A DNA stretch of 64,000 bases, from assembly GCA_045587545.1 (NCBI GenBank), contig JAZNCN010000001.1:1-64000 (forward strand), read 5' to 3'. The DNA is from Caccoplasma_A sp045587545 (GTDB taxonomy: Bacteria > Bacteroidota > Bacteroidia > Bacteroidales > G3-4614). The notes beneath the pieces were generated by a model. That model saw only the letters and a list, made by a program, of their open reading frames with translations, did not search any database and was not told the DNA's origin. Positions within the stretch are counted from its first letter, which is position 1, and each line of letters opens with the position of its first letter. Shown here one piece after another: positions 15,595 through 24,604 of the stretch. A program made the translations under genes and the position numbers.

Positions 15595-16272
15595 CTATTT
15601 GATTTTAAAGTTTATAAGAGGTGCTAATATCAATATTGCAATATATGTTATATATAAAACATACATTGATATTTTTACATTTTTATCTCCTTTATATGGA
15701 ATAGGTATATCTTTAAATATCTTTGCGTGTAATTTCTCATATATAACATAACATATATAACCACTCAATGCTCCTGCTATTGCTCCAAAAAGAATGTCTC
15801 CGGGATAGTGAACTCCTAAATACATTCGCGAATAGCACGATAACAATGCCCACACAATAACTGAAAAACTAAAAAATTTATTACGGAATAACATTATTGA
15901 AAATATTGCTATTCCAAAAGCATTGGCTGCATGCCCCGAAATAAATCCGTATCGTCCTCCTCTGTAACCATTTACAACGGTTACATATTGCGAAAATTCA
16001 GGATCTTGCGTTGGACGCCATCTCTCAAACAAAGGCTTACAAATTCCTGATGATATTTGGTCGCATAACACAACTGTAACGGCAACCATAATTACTGCAA
16101 GTAATCCCTCTCTCCAACCTTGTTTAAAAAAAAGATAGACAAAAGAGAGGATAAGTGGTATCCATATTATCTTTCCGGTTACCACCCACATCACTTGATC
16201 AGCATACAAAGAGTGATACCCGTTAAAAAAGAGCAATAACTCTTTGTCCCATTCTATTAATATTTGTAGCAT
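15595..16272 (-). CDS. PAP2-family membrane phosphatase
   Basis: 225 aa with five or six membrane segments. The three PAP2 signature motifs are intact: KPLFERWRP (79-87), SGH (112-114) and SRMYLGVHYPGD (148-159), giving the catalytic His114 and His155. Such enzymes remove phosphate from undecaprenyl pyrophosphate, lipid A or phosphatidylglycerol phosphate on the outer face of the inner membrane; the substrate here is unresolved. It follows batE by 12 bp and closes the bat operon. Confidence 0.9.
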   Translation of the reverse strand: MLQILIEWDKELLLFFNGYHSLYADQVMWVVTGKIIWIPLILSFVYLFFKQGWREGLLAVIMVAVTVVLCDQISSGICKPLFERWRPTQDPEFSQYVTVVNGYRGGRYGFISGHAANAFGIAIFSIMLFRNKFFSFSVIVWALLSCYSRMYLGVHYPGDILFGAIAGALSGYICYVIYEKLHAKIFKDIPIPYKGDKNVKISMYVLYITYIAILILAPLINFKIK

Positions 16273-16284
16273 TTGTATTTGCGT

Positions 16285-17028
16285 TTATATTATTTCCATT
16301 TTTGATGATGGTATCCAGCCACTATTTCCATCATCAATCTTTATCTCACTCCAATCGCCCACTTTATCTGTTACTTTTACTTTTGTTCCTTCGTGAAGAA
16401 TAAAAAGATCTGTACCACTATCAGCCGGAGAACTCTTTACAGTAATACTTGGAACCATTATTATTGCATGGTTTCTATTTTCAATTTTATCTTTTTGCTT
16501 ATATGCTGCAATATTTGCAAATAGTGATAAAACCAACATTAATACTGCACCAAAGAAACCAACTTTCCTAATATTTATATTTTTAGTGAATATATATGTA
16601 AAAATACCTATCAAAAATATCAAAAATGTAATAATGGCAAATAGCGCCCACGCGTTAGATGATGCAATATTTCTGACACTTTCAAACCACACAGATATAA
16701 AAGATTTATCTAAAGTATCAATTTTATCAGTTATGTTTGCTCGTGCCATTTCTAAATTTGTTCGTATATCTTCATCTCCGGGCGACATAAGCAAAGCTCG
16801 CTCATAGTTTAGAATTGCTTTTGGATAATCTTTTAACTTATAATATGAATTACCTAAATTATAATATAGTTCGGGCGATACTCCTACGCTATCAGCAAGT
16901 GTTTGATATATTAATGCCGCTTTTTTATAATCTTCCTTTGTATAGGCATCTGCAGCCTCTTGCAACGACTGAGCCGATGCGAAAGAGATTGTAAACAATG
17001 CAATTATAAATATATATATCTTTTTCAT
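16285..17028 (-). CDS. batE: Aerotolerance protein BatE (TPR and SH3)
   Basis: 247 aa: signal peptide (1-19), TPR helices (about 20-105, with ELYYNLGNSYYKLKDYPKAI), two membrane segments (about 130-150 and 157-174), and a C-terminal bacterial SH3 domain (about 190-247). This order is that of BatE. Bat proteins were linked to oxygen tolerance in Bacteroides fragilis and act in the envelope; the molecular role is unclear. It follows batD by 7 bp. Confidence 0.9.
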   Translation of the reverse strand: MKKIYIFIIALFTISFASAQSLQEAADAYTKEDYKKAALIYQTLADSVGVSPELYYNLGNSYYKLKDYPKAILNYERALLMSPGDEDIRTNLEMARANITDKIDTLDKSFISVWFESVRNIASSNAWALFAIITFLIFLIGIFTYIFTKNINIRKVGFFGAVLMLVLSLFANIAAYKQKDKIENRNHAIIMVPSITVKSSPADSGTDLFILHEGTKVKVTDKVGDWSEIKIDDGNSGWIPSSKMEII

Positions 17029-17035
17029 AATATGA

Positions 17036-18847
17036 TTATCTGTTTTTTACTACCGACTCCATCTCTCCTATTGCTTCAACAGCCTCTGAATATAGTTTAT
17101 CCATTGCATCATCTGATTGTGATGGTGCATACTGTGCAAACTCACATGAATCAATAATATTTATAAATTTTGAAATCAAAGTATTATCTGCTCCAAATCT
17201 CATCAATTCTTGCGACACATTATCACGCGATAACTCAGATACGGGAATTGTCAATTTATCGCTTATATATCCCCAAAGCGCCTTTAATACTTCAGCATAG
17301 AACATCTCTTTATTGCGTGCTTTCAAATACTTACCTGCAGATTTTAAACGTTTTGAAGCTACTTTGTTTGCCTTCCTGTTTCTTGAAAGGTCAATATTGG
17401 CATTTGCTTTGGCTTGCTTAATGTTTATTATAATGTATATAATAAAGATAAGTGTTGGTATTATATAATATAACCAATATGTTATTGAACCGAAAAGAGG
17501 TTTTATCTCTTTACTTAACTCAAAATCACCAGATTTAATAAATCTTATATCTGTTCCTAAAACTTTTAAATCTTCTTTATCGGTAAATTTTGCAATGGTA
17601 GTACCCTCTCCTCCTTCGCCTTTTGCAACAGTTATATTATAACTATCTGTTGATATTGTTTTATATGTTCCTGTTGATAAATCGAAATATGAAAATTTTG
17701 CTGCAGGTATTGAAAAATCTCCTGCACTACGCGGAATAACTGTATATTCAATGGTACGAGTACCGCTTACTCCTGATGTTGTTGTTTTTATATCAACATC
17801 GGTTTTGGGGTCATATACCTCAAAATCTCCGGGGAATGAAATTTCAGGGTCTTTAATATATTTAAGGTTACCCTTACCACTTATCAATAATTTATATGTT
17901 AAAGCCTCATTTGCTTTGGGAGTTTTGTTGCTAAGAGACGATTTAATTGTAAAACTTCCGACAGCATTTGCAAATGAAGCCGGTTTACCCGATGGTAATG
18001 GTTTTACATTTACATTAACCGATTGTGTTGTTATCGATTTTTCTACATCTTCATAACCTTGCATCATTCCAAAGAAGCCTCTCATTGGACGCACTACTTG
18101 AACCGTTACAGTAAATTCACCCTTCGCAATCTCTATTTTTCCTGACCTCTGAGGATATAATAACGCTCTCTTTATGGCAACTACCTGATAGTTTGTTCCA
18201 TTATAATGTTCTAACTCCAATTGAGGATTTTGGATTGGAATATCTTGTACTACAAAACCATCAAACGACGGAAATACAGCATTATCTAAACTACTGATAG
18301 CAGCTGCTTTAGTATAAATTTTTATTGTTGCCAAAATAGGCTCTTGCTCATACACCGATGTTTTAGATAAAATCAATCTGGCAAACGTTTTATCATCACT
18401 GCTTGCTACTTGTTGCGTTGTTGCTTGAGATGAAGAACCTTGCGACGAAGATGATACATTTTCATCAGGAGGTAAAACCGTAATTGACAATTGGTTTGAA
18501 GTGTATTGCTTCCCATCAGATGTTATTGTTGCTGACGGTATAGTGTATTTCCCCTCTTTTGAAGCAACTACTGTATATGTATAACTTTCCTCTTTAGTTG
18601 ATGTGGTTTTACCATTTATAATAGAGAATTGCGAACTTTGAGAACGAGCAGGGCCATACAAGACATCTAATCCTGTAAATTCAGGCACATTTATATTCTC
18701 TCCATCTCCATTAGTAAGGGTAAATACAATCCTAAATCTCTGTCCTGCAATAACCTGAGCAGGACCTTCTGCCGTAAACTTTGTTTGGGCATACAGGGTT
18801 ATTGTTGAAAATAATAAGAAAATTACTATTGATATATATCTTTTCAT
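17036..18847 (-). CDS. batD: Aerotolerance protein BatD
   Basis: 603 aa. A signal peptide (1-20) precedes several Ig-like beta domains of the BatD/oxygen-tolerance family (about 25-430), including the typical FTLTNGDGENINVPEF and later GSFTIKSSLSNKTPKANE segments. A serine/glutamine-rich linker lies near 130-150. One membrane helix at about 460-480 (YWLYYIIPTLIFIIYII) is followed by a basic cytoplasmic tail. The bulk therefore lies in the periplasm. It is flanked by batC (27 bp) and batE (7 bp). Confidence 0.92.
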   Translation of the reverse strand: MKRYISIVIFLLFSTITLYAQTKFTAEGPAQVIAGQRFRIVFTLTNGDGENINVPEFTGLDVLYGPARSQSSQFSIINGKTTSTKEESYTYTVVASKEGKYTIPSATITSDGKQYTSNQLSITVLPPDENVSSSSQGSSSQATTQQVASSDDKTFARLILSKTSVYEQEPILATIKIYTKAAAISSLDNAVFPSFDGFVVQDIPIQNPQLELEHYNGTNYQVVAIKRALLYPQRSGKIEIAKGEFTVTVQVVRPMRGFFGMMQGYEDVEKSITTQSVNVNVKPLPSGKPASFANAVGSFTIKSSLSNKTPKANEALTYKLLISGKGNLKYIKDPEISFPGDFEVYDPKTDVDIKTTTSGVSGTRTIEYTVIPRSAGDFSIPAAKFSYFDLSTGTYKTISTDSYNITVAKGEGGEGTTIAKFTDKEDLKVLGTDIRFIKSGDFELSKEIKPLFGSITYWLYYIIPTLIFIIYIIINIKQAKANANIDLSRNRKANKVASKRLKSAGKYLKARNKEMFYAEVLKALWGYISDKLTIPVSELSRDNVSQELMRFGADNTLISKFINIIDSCEFAQYAPSQSDDAMDKLYSEAVEAIGEMESVVKNR

Positions 18848-18874
18848 TTCTGACTTATATTTATATCTAAGATG

Positions 18875-19591
18875 TTACCACTCTTTATCAGTTCTACGGC
18901 GTTCTCTCTGCTCCATTAATGCTTTACGTACTTTCTCCTGGGTATCACGCTCGTCCTGTTGCATAGCATCAAGAATTTGTTGAGCATTCTCTTGCGACAT
19001 ATTTGTTTGTTGTTGCTGTTGTTGCTCATCTTTTTTATCCTCTTTGTTTTGAGGATTATTTTGTTGCTGCTGTTGCTGTTGTTGTTGCTGTTGTTCTTTT
19101 TTATCTTCTTTCTGTTCTTGTTGTTGTTGCTGTTGTTGTTGCAACATCAATTGAGCCATTCTTAAATTGTATCGGGCATCTTCGTCTTTGGGATTTTGTC
19201 TCAATGCGTTTTTATATGCCTCAATACTTTCTGCCACCTTTTTATCCATTAAATATGAATTACCAAGATTATACCATGCCTCTGATGCTTTTTTGGGGTC
19301 GGTTTCAGATATAGCTGCTTTTTTAAACTCCTCTGCCGCATCGGCATATTTGCCTTGTTTATAGAGTGCATCGCCCAAATTATAGTTGGCTGTTACAGAT
19401 GAAGGTGCAGCCTCAAGTGCCTTGCGATAATCAATTTCGGCTGATACATAATTTTTAGATTCATACTCTTTATTGCCTTTACGAATAGAGGTACGTTCAC
19501 TCTTATTTCCAGAGTTAGACGAATTGTCATTTTCTGAAAAAGCGATGCAAGGTATTGCCAATAATAGAGTTGTTATTATAAATGTTTTCAT
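18875..19591 (-). CDS. batC: Aerotolerance protein BatC (TPR with glutamine tracts)
   Basis: 238 aa: signal peptide (about 1-19), three TPR motifs (about 40-140, with SVTANYNLGDALYKQGKY), then a low-complexity region (about 145-200) with glutamine runs of 8, 11 and 6 separated by K/D/E clusters, and a charged C-terminus. The glutamine runs are written in CAA/CAG repeats, which can slip during replication. Its ATG shares an A with the batB stop codon (TAATG), implying translational coupling. Confidence 0.9.
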   Translation of the reverse strand: MKTFIITTLLLAIPCIAFSENDNSSNSGNKSERTSIRKGNKEYESKNYVSAEIDYRKALEAAPSSVTANYNLGDALYKQGKYADAAEEFKKAAISETDPKKASEAWYNLGNSYLMDKKVAESIEAYKNALRQNPKDEDARYNLRMAQLMLQQQQQQQQEQKEDKKEQQQQQQQQQQQNNPQNKEDKKDEQQQQQQTNMSQENAQQILDAMQQDERDTQEKVRKALMEQRERRRTDKEW

Positions 19592-20619
19592 TATTTATCA
19601 GTAAAAAAGTTTATTCTCTTAGTTAATTTACTCTTTCCGTTAAGTATCCATGCATCAACTAATAGAAGAATAAATGCCAATATTGCTAAAATTTGATATT
19701 GCTCTTCATAGTCAGAATATACTTTCGACTCTATATCTGAACCTTTCATCTTTCGTACTTCTGAAACAATTGTTCTTAAAGCACTATTTGAGTTGTCAGC
19801 CGAAACATACACTCCGTTTCCTGCCTTAGCCACCTCCTGTCCTAGTTGCTCATTCAATTTGGTAATAACGACATTACCTTCTCTATCTTTAATAAAATTA
19901 TTTGAAGAGTTTCCTATTGGAATGGGTGAGCCTTTTGTTGAACCAACACCGACTACATCAACTCTTATTCCGCGTTTGGCAGCTTCTGTTGCCGCTCCAA
20001 CGGCATCATCTTCATGGTTTTCAGCATCAGTTATAACAATTATGGCTTTATCGGCACTCTCATCTTGAGTAAATGAGTTTGCTGCCAAATTAATTGCTCT
20101 ACCTATAGAGGTTCCCTGTGTTGGTACCATATTGGTATTTATGGTTGATAAAAACATCTTTGCCGAAACAAAATCAGATGTAATTGGCAACTGTGTATAT
20201 GCATCTCCCGCAAATACTACAAGTCCTATCTTGTCATTATCCAATTCATCAACAAGTTTTGACAATATCATTTTAGCCCTATCCAAACGTGATGGTGTAA
20301 TATCTTTTGCCATCATTGAGTTTGAAACATCAAGTACAATCTCTATCTCTACTCCCTCTTTTTTTACCGTCTCTAATTTTGAGCCCATTTGCGGACGTGC
20401 TATAACAAAAATAAGAAGAATTAAAGCAAGTTGCTGCAAAAAGAATTTTAGTCCGGGACGATATTTTGAAACCTCAGGCATAAGAGGTTCAATAACCGAA
20501 CTGAGCCCAAACTTATTTAAATTTTTACGGCGTTTGTACTCTCCATATAAAAAGACTCCCCATATTACTACAACAATGAAGAGTAGATATAAATATTGCG
20601 GATTTGCAAATCTGAACAT
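19591..20619 (-). CDS. batB: Aerotolerance protein BatB (VWA domain)
   Basis: 342 aa. Two N-terminal membrane helices (about 8-26 and 60-74), a von Willebrand A domain with intact MIDAS motif DVSNS (97-101), the threonine in the next loop and TDAENH, then a final membrane helix. VWA domains of this pair are thought to face the periplasm and assemble with BatC and BatD. ATG at 20619 (MFRFANPQ) is preferred to a TTG nine bases upstream. It ends in a TAATG overlap with batC. Confidence 0.92.
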   Translation of the reverse strand: MFRFANPQYLYLLFIVVVIWGVFLYGEYKRRKNLNKFGLSSVIEPLMPEVSKYRPGLKFFLQQLALILLIFVIARPQMGSKLETVKKEGVEIEIVLDVSNSMMAKDITPSRLDRAKMILSKLVDELDNDKIGLVVFAGDAYTQLPITSDFVSAKMFLSTINTNMVPTQGTSIGRAINLAANSFTQDESADKAIIVITDAENHEDDAVGAATEAAKRGIRVDVVGVGSTKGSPIPIGNSSNNFIKDREGNVVITKLNEQLGQEVAKAGNGVYVSADNSNSALRTIVSEVRKMKGSDIESKVYSDYEEQYQILAILAFILLLVDAWILNGKSKLTKRINFFTDK

Positions 20620-20631
20620 AGTTGTCAAGTA

Positions 20632-21618
20632 TTAAGGAATATTTTTTAATATGGTATTTTTCAATAAGATATCGACACACAAAAGCAACATTGCCAATAT
20701 TGCCCATGGCATAAATCTCTCTTCGCGTTTGCTATACTCTGTAACAGATAGTTTTGTTTTTTCTAATTTATCTATCTCAGAGAATATATTTTTCAAAGCA
20801 CTCTTATCTGTTGCCCTGAAATATTCTCCATCTGTTTTAGCTGCAATCTCTTTAAGAGTATTTTCATCAATCTCTACAGGATAATTCTGGTATTGAATAC
20901 CATATGGTGTTTGAACAGGGTATGGTGCCATTCCCTGAGTTCCTACTCCAATGGTATATACCCTAATACCAAATGTCTTTGCAATATCGGCAGCAGTTAC
21001 AGGGGCAATATCGCCTGCATTGTTTGTTCCATCGGTAAGTAAAATAATGGTTTTTGACTTTGCCGGTCCCTCTTTTATTCGGTTTATTGCAGTCGCAAGA
21101 CCATCGCCTATTGCTGTTCGGTCCTCAATCATTCCGCATTCAACATCTTTTAAAAGATTTAATAACGCCGAGTGATCTGTTGTCATAGGACACATTGTAA
21201 AGCTTTCACCTGCAAATATTACAAGTCCTATATTATCATATGTCCTGCCTGAAATAAATTGGGCTGCTACATCTTTTGCCGCATCAACACGATTGGGTTT
21301 AAAGTCACGTGCAAGCATTGAGGTTGAAATATCAAGTGCAACCACAATATCAATACCCTCTGTTGAACGGTTTGACCAACTATTTGTTGATTGTGGGCGT
21401 GCTAAAGCTATAATAAGAGCTGTTAATGCACACACTCGTAATGCAAAACGCACATGACGAAGATAATATTTATAACTTCGCGGCATTTTATCAAAAGGCA
21501 TTGTTGTTGACACCTCAATTGAGGCATCGCTCTTATGCTGTTTTAATATGTACCACACTACAAGAGGTATAATCAACAATAACAACCACAAGTATGCGGG
21601 ATTTGCAAATATCATCAT
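20632..21618 (-). CDS. batA: Aerotolerance protein BatA (VWA domain)
   Basis: 328 aa, similar in layout to BatB: two N-terminal membrane helices (about 8-25 and 58-73), a VWA domain with MIDAS DISTS (96-100) and TDGTNNAGD (about 200), and a C-terminal membrane helix (WAILAMLLLCVDILL). Tandem batA-batB is diagnostic of the operon. Two ATGs stand in a row at 21613-21618; either may be used. The gap from the upstream 326-aa gene is 5 bp. Confidence 0.92.
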   Translation of the reverse strand: MMIFANPAYLWLLLLIIPLVVWYILKQHKSDASIEVSTTMPFDKMPRSYKYYLRHVRFALRVCALTALIIALARPQSTNSWSNRSTEGIDIVVALDISTSMLARDFKPNRVDAAKDVAAQFISGRTYDNIGLVIFAGESFTMCPMTTDHSALLNLLKDVECGMIEDRTAIGDGLATAINRIKEGPAKSKTIILLTDGTNNAGDIAPVTAADIAKTFGIRVYTIGVGTQGMAPYPVQTPYGIQYQNYPVEIDENTLKEIAAKTDGEYFRATDKSALKNIFSEIDKLEKTKLSVTEYSKREERFMPWAILAMLLLCVDILLKNTILKNIP

Positions 21619-21623
21619 AATAA

Positions 21624-22604
21624 TTACTCTTTACTGTTTTGGGGTTCCTCTTGTTCTACATCTGGTTGAGGTTTTGTCTCCTCTACAAAATTTATGGCAT
21701 TACGCATCGAAGCCTCATTATCATCGGGTAAAGGACGCATCTTTGCAAATTTTACAAAATCGGCAACTTCCAAAATACTCTTCATATTTTTTTCAACCAG
21801 CTTTGTCTCACTATTTGCTCTTAATGATGAGAGTATTTGGGTTGATGTCATCTCCATTGCATTTATACCAAAACGTAAATCGAGGTATTCACGCAAAATA
21901 TCAATTAGGCGGGTATAATACAATTTGTCTTGTCCGGCTTGCCACAACTTCTCCTCTTTTAATTTTAAGAGTTTATCCATTGCCTTTTCGTACGGTGGAA
22001 TTTGTGGAGCCTCTTGCGCCTTTGCCAATGCCTCTTTTTTAAAGAATCTTAGATATGCATATACTGCTACGGCTATTAAGAGTAAGACTAAAAGTATAAT
22101 CCACACATATCCGGGAATAAAATCAAATAATACAAAACGAGGAGACCATACATCTTTTATATCTTTTAAATCAAGGTTTGTTTGGTCCACTTCAACCGGA
22201 ACTACCTTCAAACTTAATGGCTCTGTTGCGAATGTATCTTTATCTAATAGGCACTTTATGGGAGGTATATAATAAAAACCCGAATCAAAAGATGTTATAA
22301 TTATCTCGCTGTTTATCTGTATCCTATTATTTTTTATATCGGTAGTATCTCCCTTAGTTACCGACAACACCTCTACTCCTTTAGTAAGAGTATCGGAAGG
22401 AATAAGCATTAATAATTGTGCATCTTTATCTTGAACAACCTCTAACTTAATAGATGTTTGCTCTCCCATCCATATCGCAGATGAGTCCATTTTAGCCGAT
22501 ACTACTACACTCTGAGCCATAGCTGAGGTGGTAAATATCAACGCAAATGCAAAAAGAACTCTTTTTATATTAAAATGCATATAGTTATCAATCTTTATAA
22601 ACAT
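21624..22604 (-). CDS. Bat-operon membrane protein with Ig-like domain, uncharacterised
   Basis: 326 aa. An N-terminal hydrophobic segment (about 14-30, ending in AMAQ) looks like a signal peptide; a beta-rich periplasmic domain (about 32-185) resembles the Ig-like domains of BatD; one membrane helix (about 190-210, WIILLVLLLIAVAVYAYLRF) precedes a helical cytoplasmic part. A protein of this type lies between DUF58 and batA in most Bacteroidales bat operons. The ATG at 22604 overlaps the DUF58 stop as TAATG, which favours it over an internal ATG at 22580. Confidence 0.75.
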   Translation of the reverse strand: MFIKIDNYMHFNIKRVLFAFALIFTTSAMAQSVVVSAKMDSSAIWMGEQTSIKLEVVQDKDAQLLMLIPSDTLTKGVEVLSVTKGDTTDIKNNRIQINSEIIITSFDSGFYYIPPIKCLLDKDTFATEPLSLKVVPVEVDQTNLDLKDIKDVWSPRFVLFDFIPGYVWIILLVLLLIAVAVYAYLRFFKKEALAKAQEAPQIPPYEKAMDKLLKLKEEKLWQAGQDKLYYTRLIDILREYLDLRFGINAMEMTSTQILSSLRANSETKLVEKNMKSILEVADFVKFAKMRPLPDDNEASMRNAINFVEETKPQPDVEQEEPQNSKE

Positions 22605-23470
22605 TATCTCTTTTCAAAGAGAGTCATCAATGAGCGAACATAATCTTCATCGGTAGCAATTGATGTAATATCAACTCCACTTTTGCGAGCTGCATCTTGC
22701 ATGGCATTTTGTCGTGCATTCCACCAATTGTTATATTGTTCGCGAACTTTCCTTGATGAGGTATCAACCCACACGTCTCCGCCTCTCTCGGCATCTTTAA
22801 GTTTTACCAACCCCACATCAGGCAATTCCGCTTCTCGCTTATCGTATATCTGCAAAGCAACCATATCATGACGGTTATTTGCAATAGTGAGTGCTTTCTG
22901 ATAATTTTTGGTATCAATAAAATCACTCATCATAAATATGGTACAACGTTTTTTAATAGCATTTGTTACATATTCCAAAGCGAGTGCTATGTCGGTTTTG
23001 CTATTCTGAGGCGTAAATTCTATTAACTCTCTAATTATATACAAAACATGGCGTCGTCCTTTCTTAGGTGGTATGAATTTTTCTACTTTGTCAGAAAAGA
23101 ATATGACACCTATTTTATCGTTATTCTGAATTGTTGAGAAGGCAAGGGTTGCTGCAATCTGCGTCATCATCTCCTTTTTAGAGTCTCCTACTGCTCCAAA
23201 ATTACGACTTGCAGATACGTCAATAAGCAACATTACCGTAAGTTCTCGCTCCTCCTCAAACACCTTTATAAAAGGTTTGTTATGTCGTGCCGTAACATTC
23301 CAATCAATATCGCGAACGTCATCTCCGAACTGATACTCCCTCACTTCAGAAAATGCCATTCCCCTTCCCTTAAAGGCAGAGTGATATTGTCCCGCAAAGA
23401 TATTGCGAGACAATCCGCGACTCTTAATCTCAATCTTACGGACCTTTTTTAACAATTCGGAAGTCTCCAT
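22604..23470 (-). CDS. DUF58 family protein of the MoxR-Bat operon
   Basis: 288 aa. The family signature GDDVRDIDWNVTARH (about 49-63) followed by PFIKVFEEERE and a VWA-like core (LLIDVSASRNFG) is complete. DUF58 proteins pair with MoxR ATPases and are thought to be their substrates or adaptors at the membrane. No membrane segment is visible, so it is cytosolic. It is 21 bp from moxR and translationally coupled to the next gene. Confidence 0.9.
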   Translation of the reverse strand: METSELLKKVRKIEIKSRGLSRNIFAGQYHSAFKGRGMAFSEVREYQFGDDVRDIDWNVTARHNKPFIKVFEEERELTVMLLIDVSASRNFGAVGDSKKEMMTQIAATLAFSTIQNNDKIGVIFFSDKVEKFIPPKKGRRHVLYIIRELIEFTPQNSKTDIALALEYVTNAIKKRCTIFMMSDFIDTKNYQKALTIANNRHDMVALQIYDKREAELPDVGLVKLKDAERGGDVWVDTSSRKVREQYNNWWNARQNAMQDAARKSGVDITSIATDEDYVRSLMTLFEKR

Positions 23471-23491
23471 CTGTTGATGAACTGTTTTTGA

Positions 23492-24487
23492 TTAGGGAAC
23501 TTCAACCTTATTAAGAATTTCGCTTATTACCTCTTCTGTGGTAATATTGTTTGCTTCGGCTTCATAGCTCAATCCTATACGATGACGTAAAACATCGTGA
23601 CAAACTGCTCGTATATCCTCAGGAATAACATAACCGCGTTGTTTCAAGAATGCATATGAACGTGCAGCAAGAGCCAAGTTTATTGATGCACGAGGCGAAG
23701 CTCCAAATGATATCATATTTTTCAAATCGTTCAACTCATAATCTTGAGGGAAACGAGTTGCAAATACAATATCAACAATGTATCTCTCTATTTTTTCATC
23801 AATATATACTTTACGAACCACATCTCGTGCTTCAACAATCTCAGATGGTTTAATTACAGGTTTCAAATCAAACGATTCACCAGATATGTTTTGACGTATA
23901 ATCTGTTTCTCCTCCTCTTTTTTAGGATAACCTATAATTACTTTCAACATAAAACGGTCAACTTGCGCCTCGGGCAATGGATATGTACCCTCTTGCTCAA
24001 TGGGGTTTTGTGTTGCCATTACAAGGAAAGGATCATCAAGTTTATATGTATTTTCTCCAATGGTTACCTGACGCTCTTGCATTGCCTCTAATAATGCACT
24101 CTGAACTTTTGCCGGAGCACGGTTAATCTCATCTGCCAATACAAAGTTTGCAAATATAGGACCTTTCTTTGACAAGAATTGCTCTTTTGAAGGGCTGTAA
24201 ATCATAGTACCTACAACATCGGCAGGCAAAAGGTCGGGTGTAAACTGAATTCGATTATACTTAGCATCAATCAACGATGCCAACGATTTAATAGCCAATG
24301 TTTTTGCCAAACCCGGAACTCCTTCCAAAAGAATATGTCCGTTTGACAACAAACCTATCAATAACGAATCAACAAGGTGTTTTTGTCCTACTATAACCTT
24401 GTCCATTCCCATAGTAATTGTATTCACAAAAGAACTTTTACTTGCTATAAGTTCGTTAAGTTCACGAATATCAACCATTTGATTCAT
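23492..24487 (-). CDS. MoxR-family AAA+ ATPase
   Basis: 331 aa. Walker A GVPGLAKT, Walker B VLADEINRAPAKVQ, sensor 1 ATQNP and the lid domain of the MoxR (AAA_3/AAA_lid) family are all present. MoxR ATPases remodel or activate VWA-domain partners, here presumably the Bat proteins. It is the first gene of the nine-gene operon; the promoter at 24528-24559 supports this. Confidence 0.93.
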   Translation of the reverse strand: MNQMVDIRELNELIASKSSFVNTITMGMDKVIVGQKHLVDSLLIGLLSNGHILLEGVPGLAKTLAIKSLASLIDAKYNRIQFTPDLLPADVVGTMIYSPSKEQFLSKKGPIFANFVLADEINRAPAKVQSALLEAMQERQVTIGENTYKLDDPFLVMATQNPIEQEGTYPLPEAQVDRFMLKVIIGYPKKEEEKQIIRQNISGESFDLKPVIKPSEIVEARDVVRKVYIDEKIERYIVDIVFATRFPQDYELNDLKNMISFGASPRASINLALAARSYAFLKQRGYVIPEDIRAVCHDVLRHRIGLSYEAEANNITTEEVISEILNKVEVP

Positions 24488-24527
24488 ATCTTATATCTAT
24501 TTTATAATTAATTTTTCAAAATTGTTA

Positions 24528-24559
24528 CAAAGTTAGGACTATATGCTTAATTTTAACAA
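24528..24559 (-). promoter_or_regulatory. Promoter of the moxR-bat operon
   Basis: Minus strand: TTG (24559 to 24557), 21-bp spacer, -7 box TAACTTTG (24535 to 24528), about 40 bp before the moxR start codon. It partly overlaps the hairpin that follows the HU-LysM gene. Confidence 0.6.
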
Positions 24560-24590
24560 TTGCGACTGTTAAAAATAACAAATCGCAATT
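24558..24590 (-). terminator. Hairpin after the HU-LysM fusion gene
   Basis: AATTGCGA (24558-24565) and TCGCAATT (24583-24590) form an 8-bp stem with a 17-nt loop. The T-tract is weak, so it may be an inefficient terminator. Confidence 0.4.
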
Positions 24591-24604
24591 ATTAAATGTT
24601 ATAT

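Noticed and set aside
19003..19314. Hydrophobic plus-strand frame opposite batC
   Set aside because: It is the reverse reading of the glutamine codon runs and has no protein-like character of its own.
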